Shown: positions 1 through 8,837 of the stretch, piece by piece
How the letters are laid out: every line of letters begins with the position of its first letter
Position numbering within the stretch: position 1 is the first letter of the stretch
Assembly: GCF_016741935.1 (NCBI RefSeq)
Contig: NZ_JAERRG010000034.1
Location: 19,885 to 83,884, forward strand
Source: Streptomyces endocoffeicus
Lineage (GTDB): Bacteria > Actinomycetota > Actinomycetes > Streptomycetales > Streptomycetaceae
Reading direction: 5' to 3'
Length of the DNA stretch: 64,000 nucleotides
Made by a program: the position numbers and the translations under genes
Notes under the pieces: generated by a model
What the model was told of the DNA's origin: nothing
What the model saw: only the letters and a program-made list of their open reading frames with translations
Databases searched by the model: none

Positions 1-661
1 GGCGATCTCGGGTTCCTGCGCAAGTGTGCGTCCGACGCTCTTAACGGCCGACGGATGTACGCGCAGCCACAGGTTCGCCCGCGTGTGATAGCCCAGTGCG
101 GCTGCGGCGATCTCGACGTCGAGGTGCACGACGCGACGCTCCAGCAGAGCCTGAAGGCGACGTGATACCCGACCTGGAGTGGAGTCCGCCGCCGCGGCGA
201 GGTCGACGAGACTGGCGCGACCGTCTGCGGCGAGAGAGCCGAGGATTTTCTCGTCCTCTGCGGTGAGGCGCACGGGATCGCGGGCGACGACCGGGGCTTC
301 AGTGAAAGGCGGACCTTCACTGCCCAGCATGGCTTCCTGCTCCGGAGACAGGACGCCGTGCAGCGCGGCCCAGTAGTGGCCGCGGCCTCCCATGAACTGA
401 CGGAGCATCGCGAAGGCGTTGACGTCGAGTACGGCCGCGGTACGCGGAAGCCGCTTTCCGAGCAGGTCTTCGCGCTGCTCACGGGTCCGTGACTGAGTCG
501 CGCAGGTGATTTCGCAGCCGGCCGCGCTCAAGGCGACCCAGTTGACATCGTCACGCTTGGCGAGTGCGTCGGCGATCGCCGAGACGCTGCCGGGGCGGCA
601 GCGCAGTCGCACCAGCCACCTGCTCTGCCCCAGCGCGCCTGGATTCACCATGCCTGCGACG
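1..661 (-). pseudogene. Lrp/AsnC family regulator, 5'-truncated, runs off the window
   Basis: Read on the minus strand without a stop from 661 to the window edge. The order is an AsnC ligand-binding (RAM) half, with SRWLVRLRCRPGS near the start, then a second helix-turn-helix (DEKILGSLAADGR, then RVSRRLQALLERRVV), then the start of a second RAM half (ALGYHTRANLWLRV). This matches the double-length actinobacterial AsnC proteins, which have HTH-RAM-HTH-RAM. The first HTH is missing because the frame joins an SDR fragment at about 661. No start codon with a binding site is visible, so I call it a relic. The C-terminus lies outside the window. Confidence 0.7.
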
Positions 662-1173
662 CGGAGCCCGACCACCTGGCGCCCCTGCATGAACGCCTCG
701 CCCACCGCCAACTCGACCTGCTCTTCGTCAACGCCGGCACCACGAACAACGAGCAGACCCCGATCGGGGCGGTTCCGACATCGGACTTCGTCCAGGTGAT
801 GATCACCAACGCCCTCAGTCCCATGCGCGTGATCGAAGCGCTCGAAGACCTCGTATCCCCCACCGGACTGATCGGCGCGATGTCGTCCGGGCAGGGCAGC
901 ATCACGAACAACACGACCGCTGGCCGCGAGGTCTACCGCGGCAGCAAAGCGGCCCTGAACATGTTCATGCGCAGCTTCGCGACCCGGCAGTCCGAGACGC
1001 AGCGCACCTTCGCCCTCCTGGCACCAGGCTGGATCCGCACCGCCCTGGGTGGGCCGGACGCACCGTTCACCGTCGAGGAAAGCGTCCCCCTGCTCGTGGA
1101 CGTCCTGCTGTCCAGGCTAGGCATACCCGGTCTGGCATATCTGGACCGATCAGGTCAGACCGTGCCCTGGTGA
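661..1173 (+). pseudogene. Short-chain dehydrogenase/reductase, N-terminally truncated
   Basis: The frame keeps the SDR core: LLFVNAG (NAG motif), a YRGSKAALN stretch with the catalytic Tyr-x-x-x-Lys, and LAPGWIRTALGG after it. The N-terminal Rossmann segment with the glycine-rich NAD(P) site is absent. The frame begins abruptly where the minus-strand AsnC relic ends, so both fragments lost their 5' parts at the same point. An inactive remnant is likely. An internal ATG at 796 could start a 125-residue product, but it would lack cofactor binding. Confidence 0.7.
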
Positions 1174-1302
1174 ACCAACCGATCACCACGCCGGGCGGCC
1201 TGACGAGAACGCCTCAGTCGGCGCTGCACGCCGGATCCGTCCAGGCGTCACCCGATGCCACCTGATATGGCCGCCCCCGCAGAACACACAAACGAAGAGG
1301 CC

Positions 1303-1612
1303 ATGCCGCTCATCGCGATCGAAGAACACTGGATCATGCCCGACGTGACATCCGCGCTGCGCGCCGCGCCACTCAGCGACGAAAGTCTCGCCTTCAACGA
1401 GATGGGCGACAACCAGCAACGCCTGGAAGACCTGGCGGCCGGCCGCACCGCGGCCATGGACGCTCAAGGGGTCGACCTGTCCGTCCTCGCCCTCACCCCA
1501 CCCGGAACCCATCCGCTGTCGCCCGAGAAGGCCCTGAGGCTGAGCCGCGCCGCGAACGATGTGGCCGCCGAAGCCGTCTCCCGCAACCCGACCCGGTTTC
1601 GGTCACTGTCCA
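1303..1612 (+). pseudogene. Amidohydrolase family 2 protein, N-terminal fragment
   Basis: Starts at an ATG (MPLIAIEEHW), a typical beginning of amidohydrolase-2 (ACMSD-like) proteins, where the first metal-binding segment is often EEHW or DxHxH. It continues through MDAQGVDLSVLALTPPGTH and LSRAANDVAAEAV and is cut after about 103 residues by the 52-bp repeat at 1613. It overlaps in alignment with the fragment at 10002-10886 (both keep the MDxxGV and N-D-x-x-A segments). The two are therefore remains of different paralogues, not halves of one gene. Confidence 0.7.
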
Positions 1613-1664
1613 GTCAGTGCGCGCATGGCTGGCTGGCCGCGCATGAACCTGGCTCCACTCATCA
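1613..1664. repeat. 52-bp inverted repeat, left copy
   Basis: The 52 bases here are the reverse complement of 2592-2643 with a single mismatch. The copy begins exactly where the amidohydrolase reading frame loses its family resemblance, which suggests an insertion boundary. Confidence 0.85.
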
Positions 1665-1706
1665 GGACCCAGTTGGAATCGATCATCTAGGGAACCGGGA
1701 GGCGCT

Positions 1707-2561
1707 CTACGGGCGGATCGCCGAGATCAGTCCGCCGGGCCGTTCCTCGCGCTGCGGAGGGGTGCTGATCGGGCGGCCGTAGGCGGCAGCGCGCTCGCGC
1801 AGGGTGTGGCTGGCGGCCTCCCAGCCGTGCCCGGCCAGCCAGCCCACCGGATCGTCGGGCATCTCCGAGACCCACATGGACGCCGCCGATCCCGGCACGG
1901 CGTCCGCGCCGAAGCGCTCGATCACGCCGCGCGAGCCCAATGTCAGCCCCATCCAACTGCCTGCCGCCGACTCCGCGCTGATCCGGGCCAGCAGCAGCTC
2001 CACCGCGTCCTCGGGCAGATAGATCAGCAGTCCTTCGGCGATCCACGCGGTCGGCACGGCCGGGTCGTGCCCTGCGGCGGCCAGCGCAGCTGGCCAGTCC
2101 TCACTCAGATCCACCGTGACGGGGATCCGCTCGCAGCGTGCGACGGCCCGCTCCTGGCGCAGCACCGAAGCCTTGAAGTCCAGTGGCGCGGCGGTGTCGA
2201 CCTCGAACAGTCGGGTGCCCTCGGGCCAGTCGATCCGGAAGGCCCGGCTGTCCATGCCGGCGCCGAGCAGCACGACCTGCCGGACCCCGGACTCAGAGGC
2301 CTGCTGCAACAGGTCGTCGAGGAACTTCGTCCTGATGACAATGGAGAACGACACGGCCAGCCGGCGGCGGCGCGCGGCCTCGTCATCGGGCAGCGGCGGC
2401 GAGGAGGGCCACAGGCCGCCGGCGGTGGCGAAGGCCCGTGCCAGTGGGTCGCGGAACAGCGCGTTCTCCCGCTCGGTCTCCAGCGCCCGCACCCTGGCCA
2501 CCCCCACCGCCGTGGCCCACACTCCCGACGGCTGCACCCGCTCCTGCTCATCAGTCACCAC
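1707..2561 (-). CDS. SAM-dependent methyltransferase, LCM/TIGR00027 family
   Basis: This 284-residue protein has the hallmarks of the leucine carboxyl methyltransferase-like (PF04072/TIGR00027) family: FRDPLARAFA near the N-terminus, the SAM-binding VVLLGAGMDSRAFRI, LFEVD, and TAWIAEGLLIYLP. Family members methylate carboxyl or hydroxyl groups of small molecules or are of unknown substrate; they are abundant in Streptomyces and mycobacteria. Length is normal and the frame is open, so it is probably functional. The start is one of two adjacent GTG codons (2561 or 2558). It is the only gene between the 52-bp inverted repeats and shares no operon with its neighbours. Confidence 0.85.
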   Translation of the reverse strand: MVTDEQERVQPSGVWATAVGVARVRALETERENALFRDPLARAFATAGGLWPSSPPLPDDEAARRRRLAVSFSIVIRTKFLDDLLQQASESGVRQVVLLGAGMDSRAFRIDWPEGTRLFEVDTAAPLDFKASVLRQERAVARCERIPVTVDLSEDWPAALAAAGHDPAVPTAWIAEGLLIYLPEDAVELLLARISAESAAGSWMGLTLGSRGVIERFGADAVPGSAASMWVSEMPDDPVGWLAGHGWEAASHTLRERAAAYGRPISTPPQREERPGGLISAIRP

Positions 2562-2591
2562 GCCAGCCTAGATGATTGATTTCAAGGGGAC

Positions 2592-2643
2592 TGATGAGTG
2601 GAGCCAGGTTCATGCGCGGCCAGCCAGTCATGCGCGCACTGAC
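2592..2643. repeat. 52-bp inverted repeat, right copy
   Basis: Reverse complement of 1613-1664 with one mismatch. It lies 30 bp upstream of the methyltransferase start, so it also forms that gene's upstream region. The following 2644-2940 has no recognisable gene until the ribosome-binding site ACAGGAG before 2941. Confidence 0.85.
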
Positions 2644-2940
2644 CGACTACGACCACCAAAACCACCATTAGGCGAAGATCAACAGTCACCCTGTGTACGC
2701 GACCACACAAAGTGGACCAGAGCCCCACTTCGGGAAGCTCTGCGGTCAGCGGCTGTTCGATTTCTGTGACGCCGATCGACAGTTGGCCATCGCACCGCTT
2801 CGACTGCCCAAGGCAGGCCCAAACGCCTGTCGGAGCCAACCGCTCGTCTGAGTTCGGTGACCCGCGTCACATTCTGCTCCTGTCAGCAATCGGGGTGCCG
2901 TCTCGTTCAAGGGGCACGCGAACGAGACAGGAGCATCGCC

Positions 2941-3330
2941 ATGAAGTACCGCATCGTCGTACTCGGCGCCGGATACGCCGGGTCCTTCGCCGCCGGAAAC
3001 CTGGCCCGTCGGCTCTCCCCCGCCGACACCGAGATCACCGTCGTCAACGCCGTGCCCGACTTCGTTGAGCGGATGCGGCTCCACCAGCTCGCGATCGGCC
3101 AGGACCTCGCGTTCCGCAAGCTCACCGACGTATTCGCGGGCACTGGGGTGCGGCTGCGCCTGGCGCGCGTCACCGGCGTCGACCCCGAGCGCAGGACCGT
3201 CGCCGTGACCGGCGAGCACGGCGACGGCGAGCTCACGCATGACACTCTTCTCCACGCGCTCGGCAGCTCGGTCGCCCACCATGGCGTGCCCGGCGTGGCC
3301 GAGTACACCTTCGATGTGACCGGCCGCGGC
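2941..3330 (+). pseudogene. FAD/NAD(P)-dependent oxidoreductase (NDH-2-like), N-terminal fragment
   Basis: Starts at ATG 2941 behind an AGGAG site. It shows an FAD-binding beta-alpha-beta fold (IVVLGAGYAGSFAAGNLARR) and the second-strand region ITVVNAVPDFVERMRLHQLA, as in type II NADH dehydrogenase-like proteins. Homology stops after about 130 residues. The frame then runs without a stop into an IS256 transposase piece, giving an in-frame chimera. The NAD-binding second Rossmann domain is missing, so the product is unlikely to be active. Confidence 0.75.
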
Positions 3331-3962
3331 TCGTCGGCCAGCCTTTCACCGGCGACGGTGACGCGGCTGACCGCGCAGCGGCAGACCGACCACACGGCGT
3401 TTATGGACCGTGACCTGTCCGCCGGCGACTGCGTGTACGTCTGGGCTGACGGGGTTCACCTGCGGATACGCCTTCAGGAGACGAAGGCCGCAGTCCTGGT
3501 GCTGATGGGAGTGAGGGCCGACGGCACGAAAGAACCAATCGCGATGGCAGATGGCTACCGCGAGTCGTCCGAGGCGTGGGCGGGACTGCTGCGGGACTGC
3601 GCCCGCCGGGGCATGCGGGCTCCGGTCCTGGCCGTCGGCGACGGCGCACTCGGCTTTTGGAACGCACTGAGCGAAGTGTTTCCCGACACCCGTCATCAAA
3701 GGTGCTGGGTGCACAAGACGGCCAACGTTTGGGACGCGCTTCCCAAGTCAGCCCAGCCCGCGACCAAGCGGGCCATCCAGGAGATCTACAACGCCGAGGA
3801 CAAGGAGCGCGCGGCCAAGGCGGTCCGCGACTTCGAGCGGGCCCCTACGGGGCGAAAAGCCCCAGGGTCGTCAAGCGGATCACGAACGACGAGGACGATC
3901 TCCTGGCATTCTTCGACTACCCTGCCGAGCACTGGATCCACCTACGGACCACCAACCCGATC
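3331..3962 (+). mobile_element. IS256-family transposase relic
   Basis: The translation has classic IS256/Mutator features: YVWADGVHLRIR (first DDE Asp), VLAVGDGALGFWNAL (second Asp), RCWVHKTANVWDALPKS, and, after a frameshift near 3850, AEHWIHLRTTNPI with the catalytic-Glu region degenerate. Both transposase ends are missing. It is fused in frame to an oxidoreductase at its 5' side and, in the shifted frame, to an aldehyde dehydrogenase at its 3' side. No inverted terminal repeats were found, so this is a dead internal fragment. Confidence 0.8.
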
Positions 3963-4574
3963 CGGCGCCTCGCCCAAGCCGTGACCCGGCTGCGCGTCGG
4001 CAACGGTGCCGACCACTCCACCCACGTGGGTCCGCTGGTGACCGAGGCCCAGCGCAGGCGCGTCCAGGACTACATCGACCTCGGGATCGCCGAAGGCGCC
4101 ACGCTCGCCGCCCAGGCCGACCTGCCCACCGACCCGGCACTCGCCGGCGGCTACTACGTGCGTCCCACCCTGTTCGCGGACGTAATGCGCGACATGCGCA
4201 TCGCCAGCGAAGAGATCGGCCCCGTCGTGGCCCTCATCCCCTTCGACGACGAGGACGAAGCGGTCAGCATCGCCAACGCCACCGACTTCGGACTCGTCGC
4301 CGGCGTCTTCACCCGCGACTCCGAGCGCGCCCTGGGCGTCAGCCGCAGGATCACCGCCGGGATGGTCTTCGTCAACAACTACAACCGTGCATTCACCGGA
4401 ACGCCCTTCGGCGGCGTCGGCCACAGTGGCTACGGCCGTGAGCACGCCCTGGAGACACTCCACGAGTTCGGCTACAGCAAGAGCCTGCGCCTGAACTCCG
4501 GGCTGAGCGAGGTGGCCCGCTGGAGTCCGTCCACCGAAGTCTTCGACACCTCTCCGACCGGGGGAGAGCAATGA
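3963..4574 (+). pseudogene. Aldehyde dehydrogenase, C-terminal fragment
   Basis: From about 3963 the frame reads as the C-terminal part of an NAD(P)-dependent aldehyde dehydrogenase: VGPLVTEAQRRRVQDYI, GYYVRPTLFADV, EEIGPVVALIPFDDEDEAV, the ANATDFGLVAGVFT segment and FGGVGHSGYGREHALETLHEF near the end. The cofactor-binding and catalytic Glu/Cys segments are absent. The stop at 4572-4574 looks natural. A loose hairpin (CGCCAAC at 4588, GTTGGCG ending at 4621) follows and may be the old terminator. Confidence 0.8.
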
Positions 4575-4587
4575 CAGAGAGAGCCTC

Positions 4588-4621
4588 CGCCAACTTGAAG
4601 GCACAGGTCAAAGGGTTGGCG
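4588..4621. terminator. Possible terminator hairpin after the aldehyde dehydrogenase relic
   Basis: Seven-base perfect stem CGCCAAC/GTTGGCG with a 20-base loop, 14 bp after the stop codon. There is no U-tract, which is common in Streptomyces. Assignment rests on position and symmetry only. Confidence 0.3.
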
Positions 4622-5136
4622 TGACGGTCTCCCGAGGTTCTCACGCTGGTCGGAGGCGGCAGTCTCCGGAGTAGATCGTCTGTCAGCGGTTGACTTCAAG
4701 ATTCGTCAGGACGAGCAGTGCGCGCAGGAGGTGGGTGGCGCGGGTGGTCTCCGTGCTCACTCGCAAGTCCAGTGCGTCGCGCAGTAGTTCCGGTCAGGAA
4801 CCCGAGCTGCCGCAGCATCGTCATCCTTCCGCCATCCCGACGGCGGCATCTGCCTCGGCGACGCTCTCCCAGCCCTTCTGCTTGAGTACAAACGCGGCGA
4901 CGAGGGCGGCGACCACCAAGAAGGCGGCGGAGATGTGGAACGCCGTCTGGACCACACGGTCACCGGGCCCGACGGCGGCTACCGTCTCGACGTGCCGGGC
5001 CCCGCCTCGTACGTCCTGATCACCTCGGCCGGAGGTTCCGCCGACGCCAGTAGCGGCAGCGGTTCTCCTGTCCGGGACCGGTCTCGATGTTCTGCCCGTT
5101 CTGTTCTTCAGGGCCGGTGACCCGGCACCGCCGGTC
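4622..5136. other. Gene-poor stretch with two back-to-back MFS transporter scraps
   Basis: No intact gene is visible. On the minus strand, 4821-4957 reads as the end of an MFS drug transporter (VVQTAFHISAAFLVVAALVA, then KQKGW). On the plus strand, 4957-5045 reads as the carboxypeptidase-regulatory-like tail seen on some DHA2-type MFS proteins (TVTGPDGGYRLDVPGPASYV). The two scraps meet head to head at about 4957, each lacking its upstream part. The rest shows nothing recognisable. Confidence 0.5.
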
Positions 5137-5835
5137 TCAGGACCAGGCGATCTCGCCATGGCGGTCGATGAAGCGTCCGGTGCCGGCACCGGGCCCCTCG
5201 GTGGCGAGGGCGACGATCGCGTCCGTGCCCTCGGTGACGGTCTGGGAGCCGCTGTGACCGTTTATGTCGGTCGCGGTGTAGCCGGGGTCGGCGGCGTTGA
5301 CGCGAATGCCCTCGAGCCCTTTGGCGTACTGCGTGGTCAACATCGTCAGCGCCGCCTTCGAGGAGGCGTACAGCGGCACGACGACGCGCGACTCGGACCG
5401 GCCGGGGTCGTGGGTGAAGGCGAGGGAGCCCATGCCGCTGCTGACGTTGATGATCACGGGGTCGTCCGAACGGCGCAGCAGCGGCAGGAACGCGGTGGTG
5501 GTGCGGACCACGCCGATGACGTTGACGTCGAGGACGGCGCGGGCGTCGGCGGCGGTGAGGTCGCCGGGATCACCGAAGGGACCCTGGACCCCCGCGTTGT
5601 TGATCAGGACATCGATCCTGCCCTCGTGCTCGGCGACGTCCGCGGCGGCGGCGGCCACGGACGCGTCGTCGGTCACGTCGACGGGGACGAAGCGTGCGCC
5701 CAGCGCGGCGGCTGCCTCCTCACCCCGCTCACGGTCGCGGGCTCCCAGGAGAACGGTGTGACCGCACGCGATGAGGCGGCGGGCGGTCTCGCGGCCGATG
5801 CCCTTGTTGGCTCCGGTGATGAAAGTGATCGTCAT
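5137..5835 (-). CDS. SDR family NAD(P)-dependent oxidoreductase
   Basis: A complete 232-residue classical short-chain dehydrogenase. It has the cofactor motif TGANKGIG at residues 7-14, VDVTDD, the LINNAG stretch, catalytic Ser in NVSSGMG and the YASSKAA Tyr-Lys pair, then NAADPGYTATDING, typical of carbonyl reductases of the C-factor type. The ATG at 5835 fits the family start. It is transcribed away from the XRE regulator at 5941 across a 105-bp gap, an arrangement common for SDR genes controlled by MmyB-type regulators. Substrate unknown. Confidence 0.88.
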   Translation of the reverse strand: MTITFITGANKGIGRETARRLIACGHTVLLGARDRERGEEAAAALGARFVPVDVTDDASVAAAAADVAEHEGRIDVLINNAGVQGPFGDPGDLTAADARAVLDVNVIGVVRTTTAFLPLLRRSDDPVIINVSSGMGSLAFTHDPGRSESRVVVPLYASSKAALTMLTTQYAKGLEGIRVNAADPGYTATDINGHSGSQTVTEGTDAIVALATEGPGAGTGRFIDRHGEIAWS

Positions 5836-5940
5836 GCCTTCGATAGTCGCCTTGACGAGGGAGCCGGACCAGGGACACTTCGACGGTGGGAAGACCAGTA
5901 CCACCCTCGCGCCCCCGCATGTGATCGGGGACGCGGGAGG
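5836..5940. promoter_or_regulatory. Divergent promoter region between SDR and XRE regulator genes
   Basis: A 105-bp gap separates the two divergent starts. A small inverted repeat, GGTGG at 5885 and CCACC at 5901, lies in its middle and could be an operator of the XRE protein. No convincing -35/-10 pair can be named. Confidence 0.35.
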
Positions 5941-6819
5941 ATGGAGAGCATGACGACGACACCCCCCGGAGCTGGACTGGGCGCGATGATCCGCACGTGG
6001 CGGAACCGGCTGCCCCCGTCAGCCGCTGGGCTGCCGGTCGTCCGCAAGCGCCGGGCTGTCGGGCTGCGGCGCGAGGAACTGGCCGACCTGGCCGGAGTGT
6101 CGGTCGACTACGTCGTGCGCCTGGAGCAGGGGCGGGCCACGACACCCTCGGCGTCGGTGGTGGCGTCCCTGGCGCGCGCTCTCCAACTGTCCACCGCCGA
6201 GCGGGACCACCTCTACCGGCTGGCCCAGATCGTGCCGCCGGCGGACGGCACGATCTGCGACCATCTCCCGCCCGGTATGCAACGGGTACTCGTCCGCCTC
6301 GGAGACGTACCGGTGGCCGTGTTCGCGGCGGACTGGCAACTGGTGTGGTGGAACCACGGGTGGGCCGCCCTGCTGGGAGACCCCTTGGCCTCGCCGCCGC
6401 GGATGCGCAACTTCGCCCGCGACAGGTTCCCGGTGGACGTCGATCACACCCCCCTCGCGCTGTGGCCGGTCACCGAGACGGACCCCGACACCGCCGACGC
6501 CGCCCTCGTCTCCGATCTGCGCCGCGCCACCGGCCGCTTCCCCCGGGACAGCCGCCTGGCCGCGCTGGTCCGCGACCTGAACGCAGGCAACGAGAGGTTC
6601 GCCGAGCTGTGGGCGACGGGAGAGGTGACCGCGAACCGCGAGGTCCACAAGAGGGTCGATCACCCGTCGGTGGGCCCGGTCACGGTGGACTGCGATGTCC
6701 TGACCGACGGCGACACGGAGCTCAAGATTGTCATCATGACCGCCGCGCCGGGCAGTGAGGACGAGACCAAACTCCAGCTCACCACCGTCGTCGGCCCACC
6801 GGCCGGCACGCGCAACTGA
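5941..6819 (+). CDS. XRE-family transcriptional regulator with MmyB-like C-terminal domain
   Basis: 292 residues. The N-terminal helix-turn-helix (about 30-80) contains RKRRAVGLRREELADLAGVS and VDYVVRLEQGR, and the C-terminal part has the MmyB/PAS-like ligand domain signature (VAVFAADWQLVWWNHGWAAL, then NFARDRFP). Proteins of this type usually repress an adjacent dehydrogenase gene and sense an unknown small molecule. Translation can start at ATG 5941 or ATG 5950. The open frame extends much further upstream, but that part is antisense to the SDR gene and is not protein-like. Confidence 0.88.
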   Translation: MESMTTTPPGAGLGAMIRTWRNRLPPSAAGLPVVRKRRAVGLRREELADLAGVSVDYVVRLEQGRATTPSASVVASLARALQLSTAERDHLYRLAQIVPPADGTICDHLPPGMQRVLVRLGDVPVAVFAADWQLVWWNHGWAALLGDPLASPPRMRNFARDRFPVDVDHTPLALWPVTETDPDTADAALVSDLRRATGRFPRDSRLAALVRDLNAGNERFAELWATGEVTANREVHKRVDHPSVGPVTVDCDVLTDGDTELKIVIMTAAPGSEDETKLQLTTVVGPPAGTRN

Positions 6820-6859
6820 CCCGCCCCGCCCATCAGCCCACCGACGGCTCACGGTTTTC

Positions 6860-7027
6860 GTGACGCACCAAACCGTTGCACACGCACCGACGGGTGATCA
6901 GGACGGCCCACTGGCGGACTGCCCGGACAGCGCCCTCGTTCCGCCTGGCCACGAACCGCGGTGCCCTGTTGACATCACCCTCGCCGCGCTGGGTGGTCGG
7001 TGGACGCCGCTGGTAGTCCGCGAGTTT
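6860..7027 (+). pseudogene. HxlR-family regulator, N-terminal fragment
   Basis: From GTG 6860 the frame reaches the HxlR signature CPVDITLAALGGRWTPLVVR, the first helix of this winged-helix family, and is then cut by an MFS transporter fragment at about 7027. An inverted repeat (ACGGTTT at 6851, AAACCGT at 6870) overlaps the start and may be a remnant of its operator. Only about 55 of the usual 110-140 residues remain. Confidence 0.6.
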
Positions 7028-8023
7028 GGACCGCGTCAACATGGGTACCGCCGCCCTGACCATGAACACCGACCTCGGGCTGAGCGGCGCCGCCTTCGGT
7101 TTCGCCACCGGCATCTACTCCGCCGGCTACATCGCCCTCCAGATACCCAGCAACCTGGCCCTGCACCGGTTCGGCCCCCGCCGCTGGCTGACCCTGCTTA
7201 TGATGTGCTGGGGCGTCATCGCCACCTGCAACGGCTTCGTCCAGGGCGAGGGCTCCCTGATCACCGCGAGGATCCTCCTGGGGGCCGCCGAATCCGGCTT
7301 CCTGCCGGGCATGCTCCTCTACCTCACCTTCTGGTTCGCCCCGTCCCGGCGCGGCATGATCAGTGTCCTGGCCAGCCTGCCGCTCTACGGCATCATCGGC
7401 ACCCCACTGTCCGCGATCACCGACTCCCCGGCGCAGGCCCATTGGCTGACCGACGAGGAACGTTCCGCCGTCCAGGACGCTGTGGGCACCGCCCCACCAC
7501 CTCCCGTCGGCCCCGCATCCGGCTGACCGACTTCACCGAACGCCTCCGCGACGCACGGCTGCTCACCTTCGCGGTGGCTGTCGGACTGCTCTGGGTGAGA
7601 TTCGCGGCCCTGACCGCCTTCCTGCCTCTCATCATCGCCGGGTTCGCCACCCGCTACCACACCCACCTCAGCCTGGTGCAGACCGGGCTGCTCGCCTCCG
7701 TCGTCTACGTGCCCGCCGTGGCCGTCGCCCTGCTGTGTGGGCCCGCAGTTCCGACCGCCGTGGCGAACGGGTCCTGCACTCCGCGGCCGGCGCCCTGCTC
7801 TCCGCTCTCGGCACCGTGATCGCCATCAACGGCGACGGCCTCACCGTCACCCTGATCGGCACCATCATGCTCGCCGCAGGCATCTACGCCAGCCTCAACC
7901 TGATGTGGCAACTGCCCATCGGACACCTGGTACCCGGCGCCGCAACCGCGGTCCACGTCGCCATCACCACCACCCTCGGCAACCTGGCCAGCTTCGCCAG
8001 TCCCTACGGAAGGTCTCTGATCC
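7026..8023 (+). pseudogene. MFS transporter (anion:cation symporter type), broken
   Basis: Three frames in succession encode parts of one ACS-family major facilitator. The first is DRVNMGTAALTMNTDLGLS onwards (helices 1-5) to about 7450. The second, after a shift near 7500, contains LLTFAVAVGLLWVRFAALTA. The third, after another shift near 7740, contains GTVIAINGDGLTVTLIG and NLMWQLPIGHLVPG. The first residues and some loops are missing. ACS members import organic anions such as phthalate or glucarate. It ends directly at the VOC gene, so the two probably formed one catabolic operon. Confidence 0.75.
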
Positions 8024-8707
8024 ATGCTCACGATCGACCACATCTCACTCGGCACCCAGAACCTCTACGAGGGCACTGAACGGCTCTGCCGCGAGACCGG
8101 GCTCGGACAGTACGAAGGCGGATGGTTCCCGGGCCTCGGCATCGCCAACCGCATCGTCCCCCTCGGTCCGGACCAGTACATCGAGGTCGAGAGCGTCATC
8201 GACGCGTACTCGCCGCAGCGCAACCCCGTCGACAAGTGGTTCTACGACCAGATAGCCGACGGCGACGTGTACATCGGCTGGTGCCTGCGGGTCGACACCC
8301 GCGAGGAACTCGAAGCCGTCGCCGCCCGGCGCGGAACCGAGATCTTCGAGACCGGCATCCGCAAGCGGACCGACGGCACCATGACGGCGCCCGCACATAC
8401 ACCGGACACCGTCTACTGCTGGCAACGCGGCCTGCCCAACGTCTTCCACGTCCCCGACATGGCGACACACGCCGCCCGCCAGCCCTGCGAGCAGCCGACA
8501 GCTCCCAGGGGGATCACCTGGATGGAAGTGGGCGGGAAAGAAGAGGACATGGTGCACTGGGTGGGCGACGAGGCCAGGAACCTGCCACTCGCCTACAACG
8601 GCGAACGCCCTGGCCTGTACGCCGTCGCGATCGGCACCCCCCAGGGGGAGATCGTGATCCGGCGGCCCGCGGTCACGCCCTGGTCCGAACCCGCACCGGC
8701 GGTGTGA
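8024..8707 (+). CDS. VOC/glyoxalase-like domain protein
   Basis: 227 residues that resemble the glyoxalase-3-like (PF13468) group of the vicinal oxygen chelate superfamily. It starts with LTIDHISLGTQNL, the usual metal-ligand His segment, continues with PLGPDQYIEVESVID and IGWCLRVDTREELEAVAARR, and ends with GLYAVAIGTPQGEIVIRR. ATG 8024 has GGAAGG about ten bases upstream. It immediately follows the broken MFS gene. The frame is intact, but the substrate is unknown. Members act on or bind small aromatic or keto compounds. Confidence 0.8.
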   Translation: MLTIDHISLGTQNLYEGTERLCRETGLGQYEGGWFPGLGIANRIVPLGPDQYIEVESVIDAYSPQRNPVDKWFYDQIADGDVYIGWCLRVDTREELEAVAARRGTEIFETGIRKRTDGTMTAPAHTPDTVYCWQRGLPNVFHVPDMATHAARQPCEQPTAPRGITWMEVGGKEEDMVHWVGDEARNLPLAYNGERPGLYAVAIGTPQGEIVIRRPAVTPWSEPAPAV

Positions 8708-8837
8708 AAGCCAAGCGCCGATCCAGTGATTGTGCTATGGGGCTGTAACAGGCGCTGACTGGATGGTCGTGCGCGTCAAGGTCGTTGCTGCCGCCGGTGA
8801 TCGCGTCATTTCCCGCAGCACGTTGAGAAGGAGAGGC

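Larger units (their letters stand above)
1613..2643. mobile_element. Putative inverted-repeat-bounded cassette carrying a methyltransferase gene
   Basis: A 1031-bp segment is bounded by 52-bp inverted repeats (51/52 identical) and contains a single intact gene, the methyltransferase at 1707-2561. No transposase frame lies inside. It could be a non-autonomous transposon or passenger cassette mobilised by an element elsewhere, or the repeats could be remains of two copies of an IS in opposite orientation. The left boundary interrupts an amidohydrolase gene. Mobility is inferred; only the repeats and the interruption are seen. Confidence 0.5.

Noticed and set aside
5158..5940. N-terminal extension of the XRE regulator
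   Set aside because: The open frame is antisense to the intact SDR gene; its composition is Gly/Val/Asp-rich shadow sequence and the HTH protein begins at 5941.
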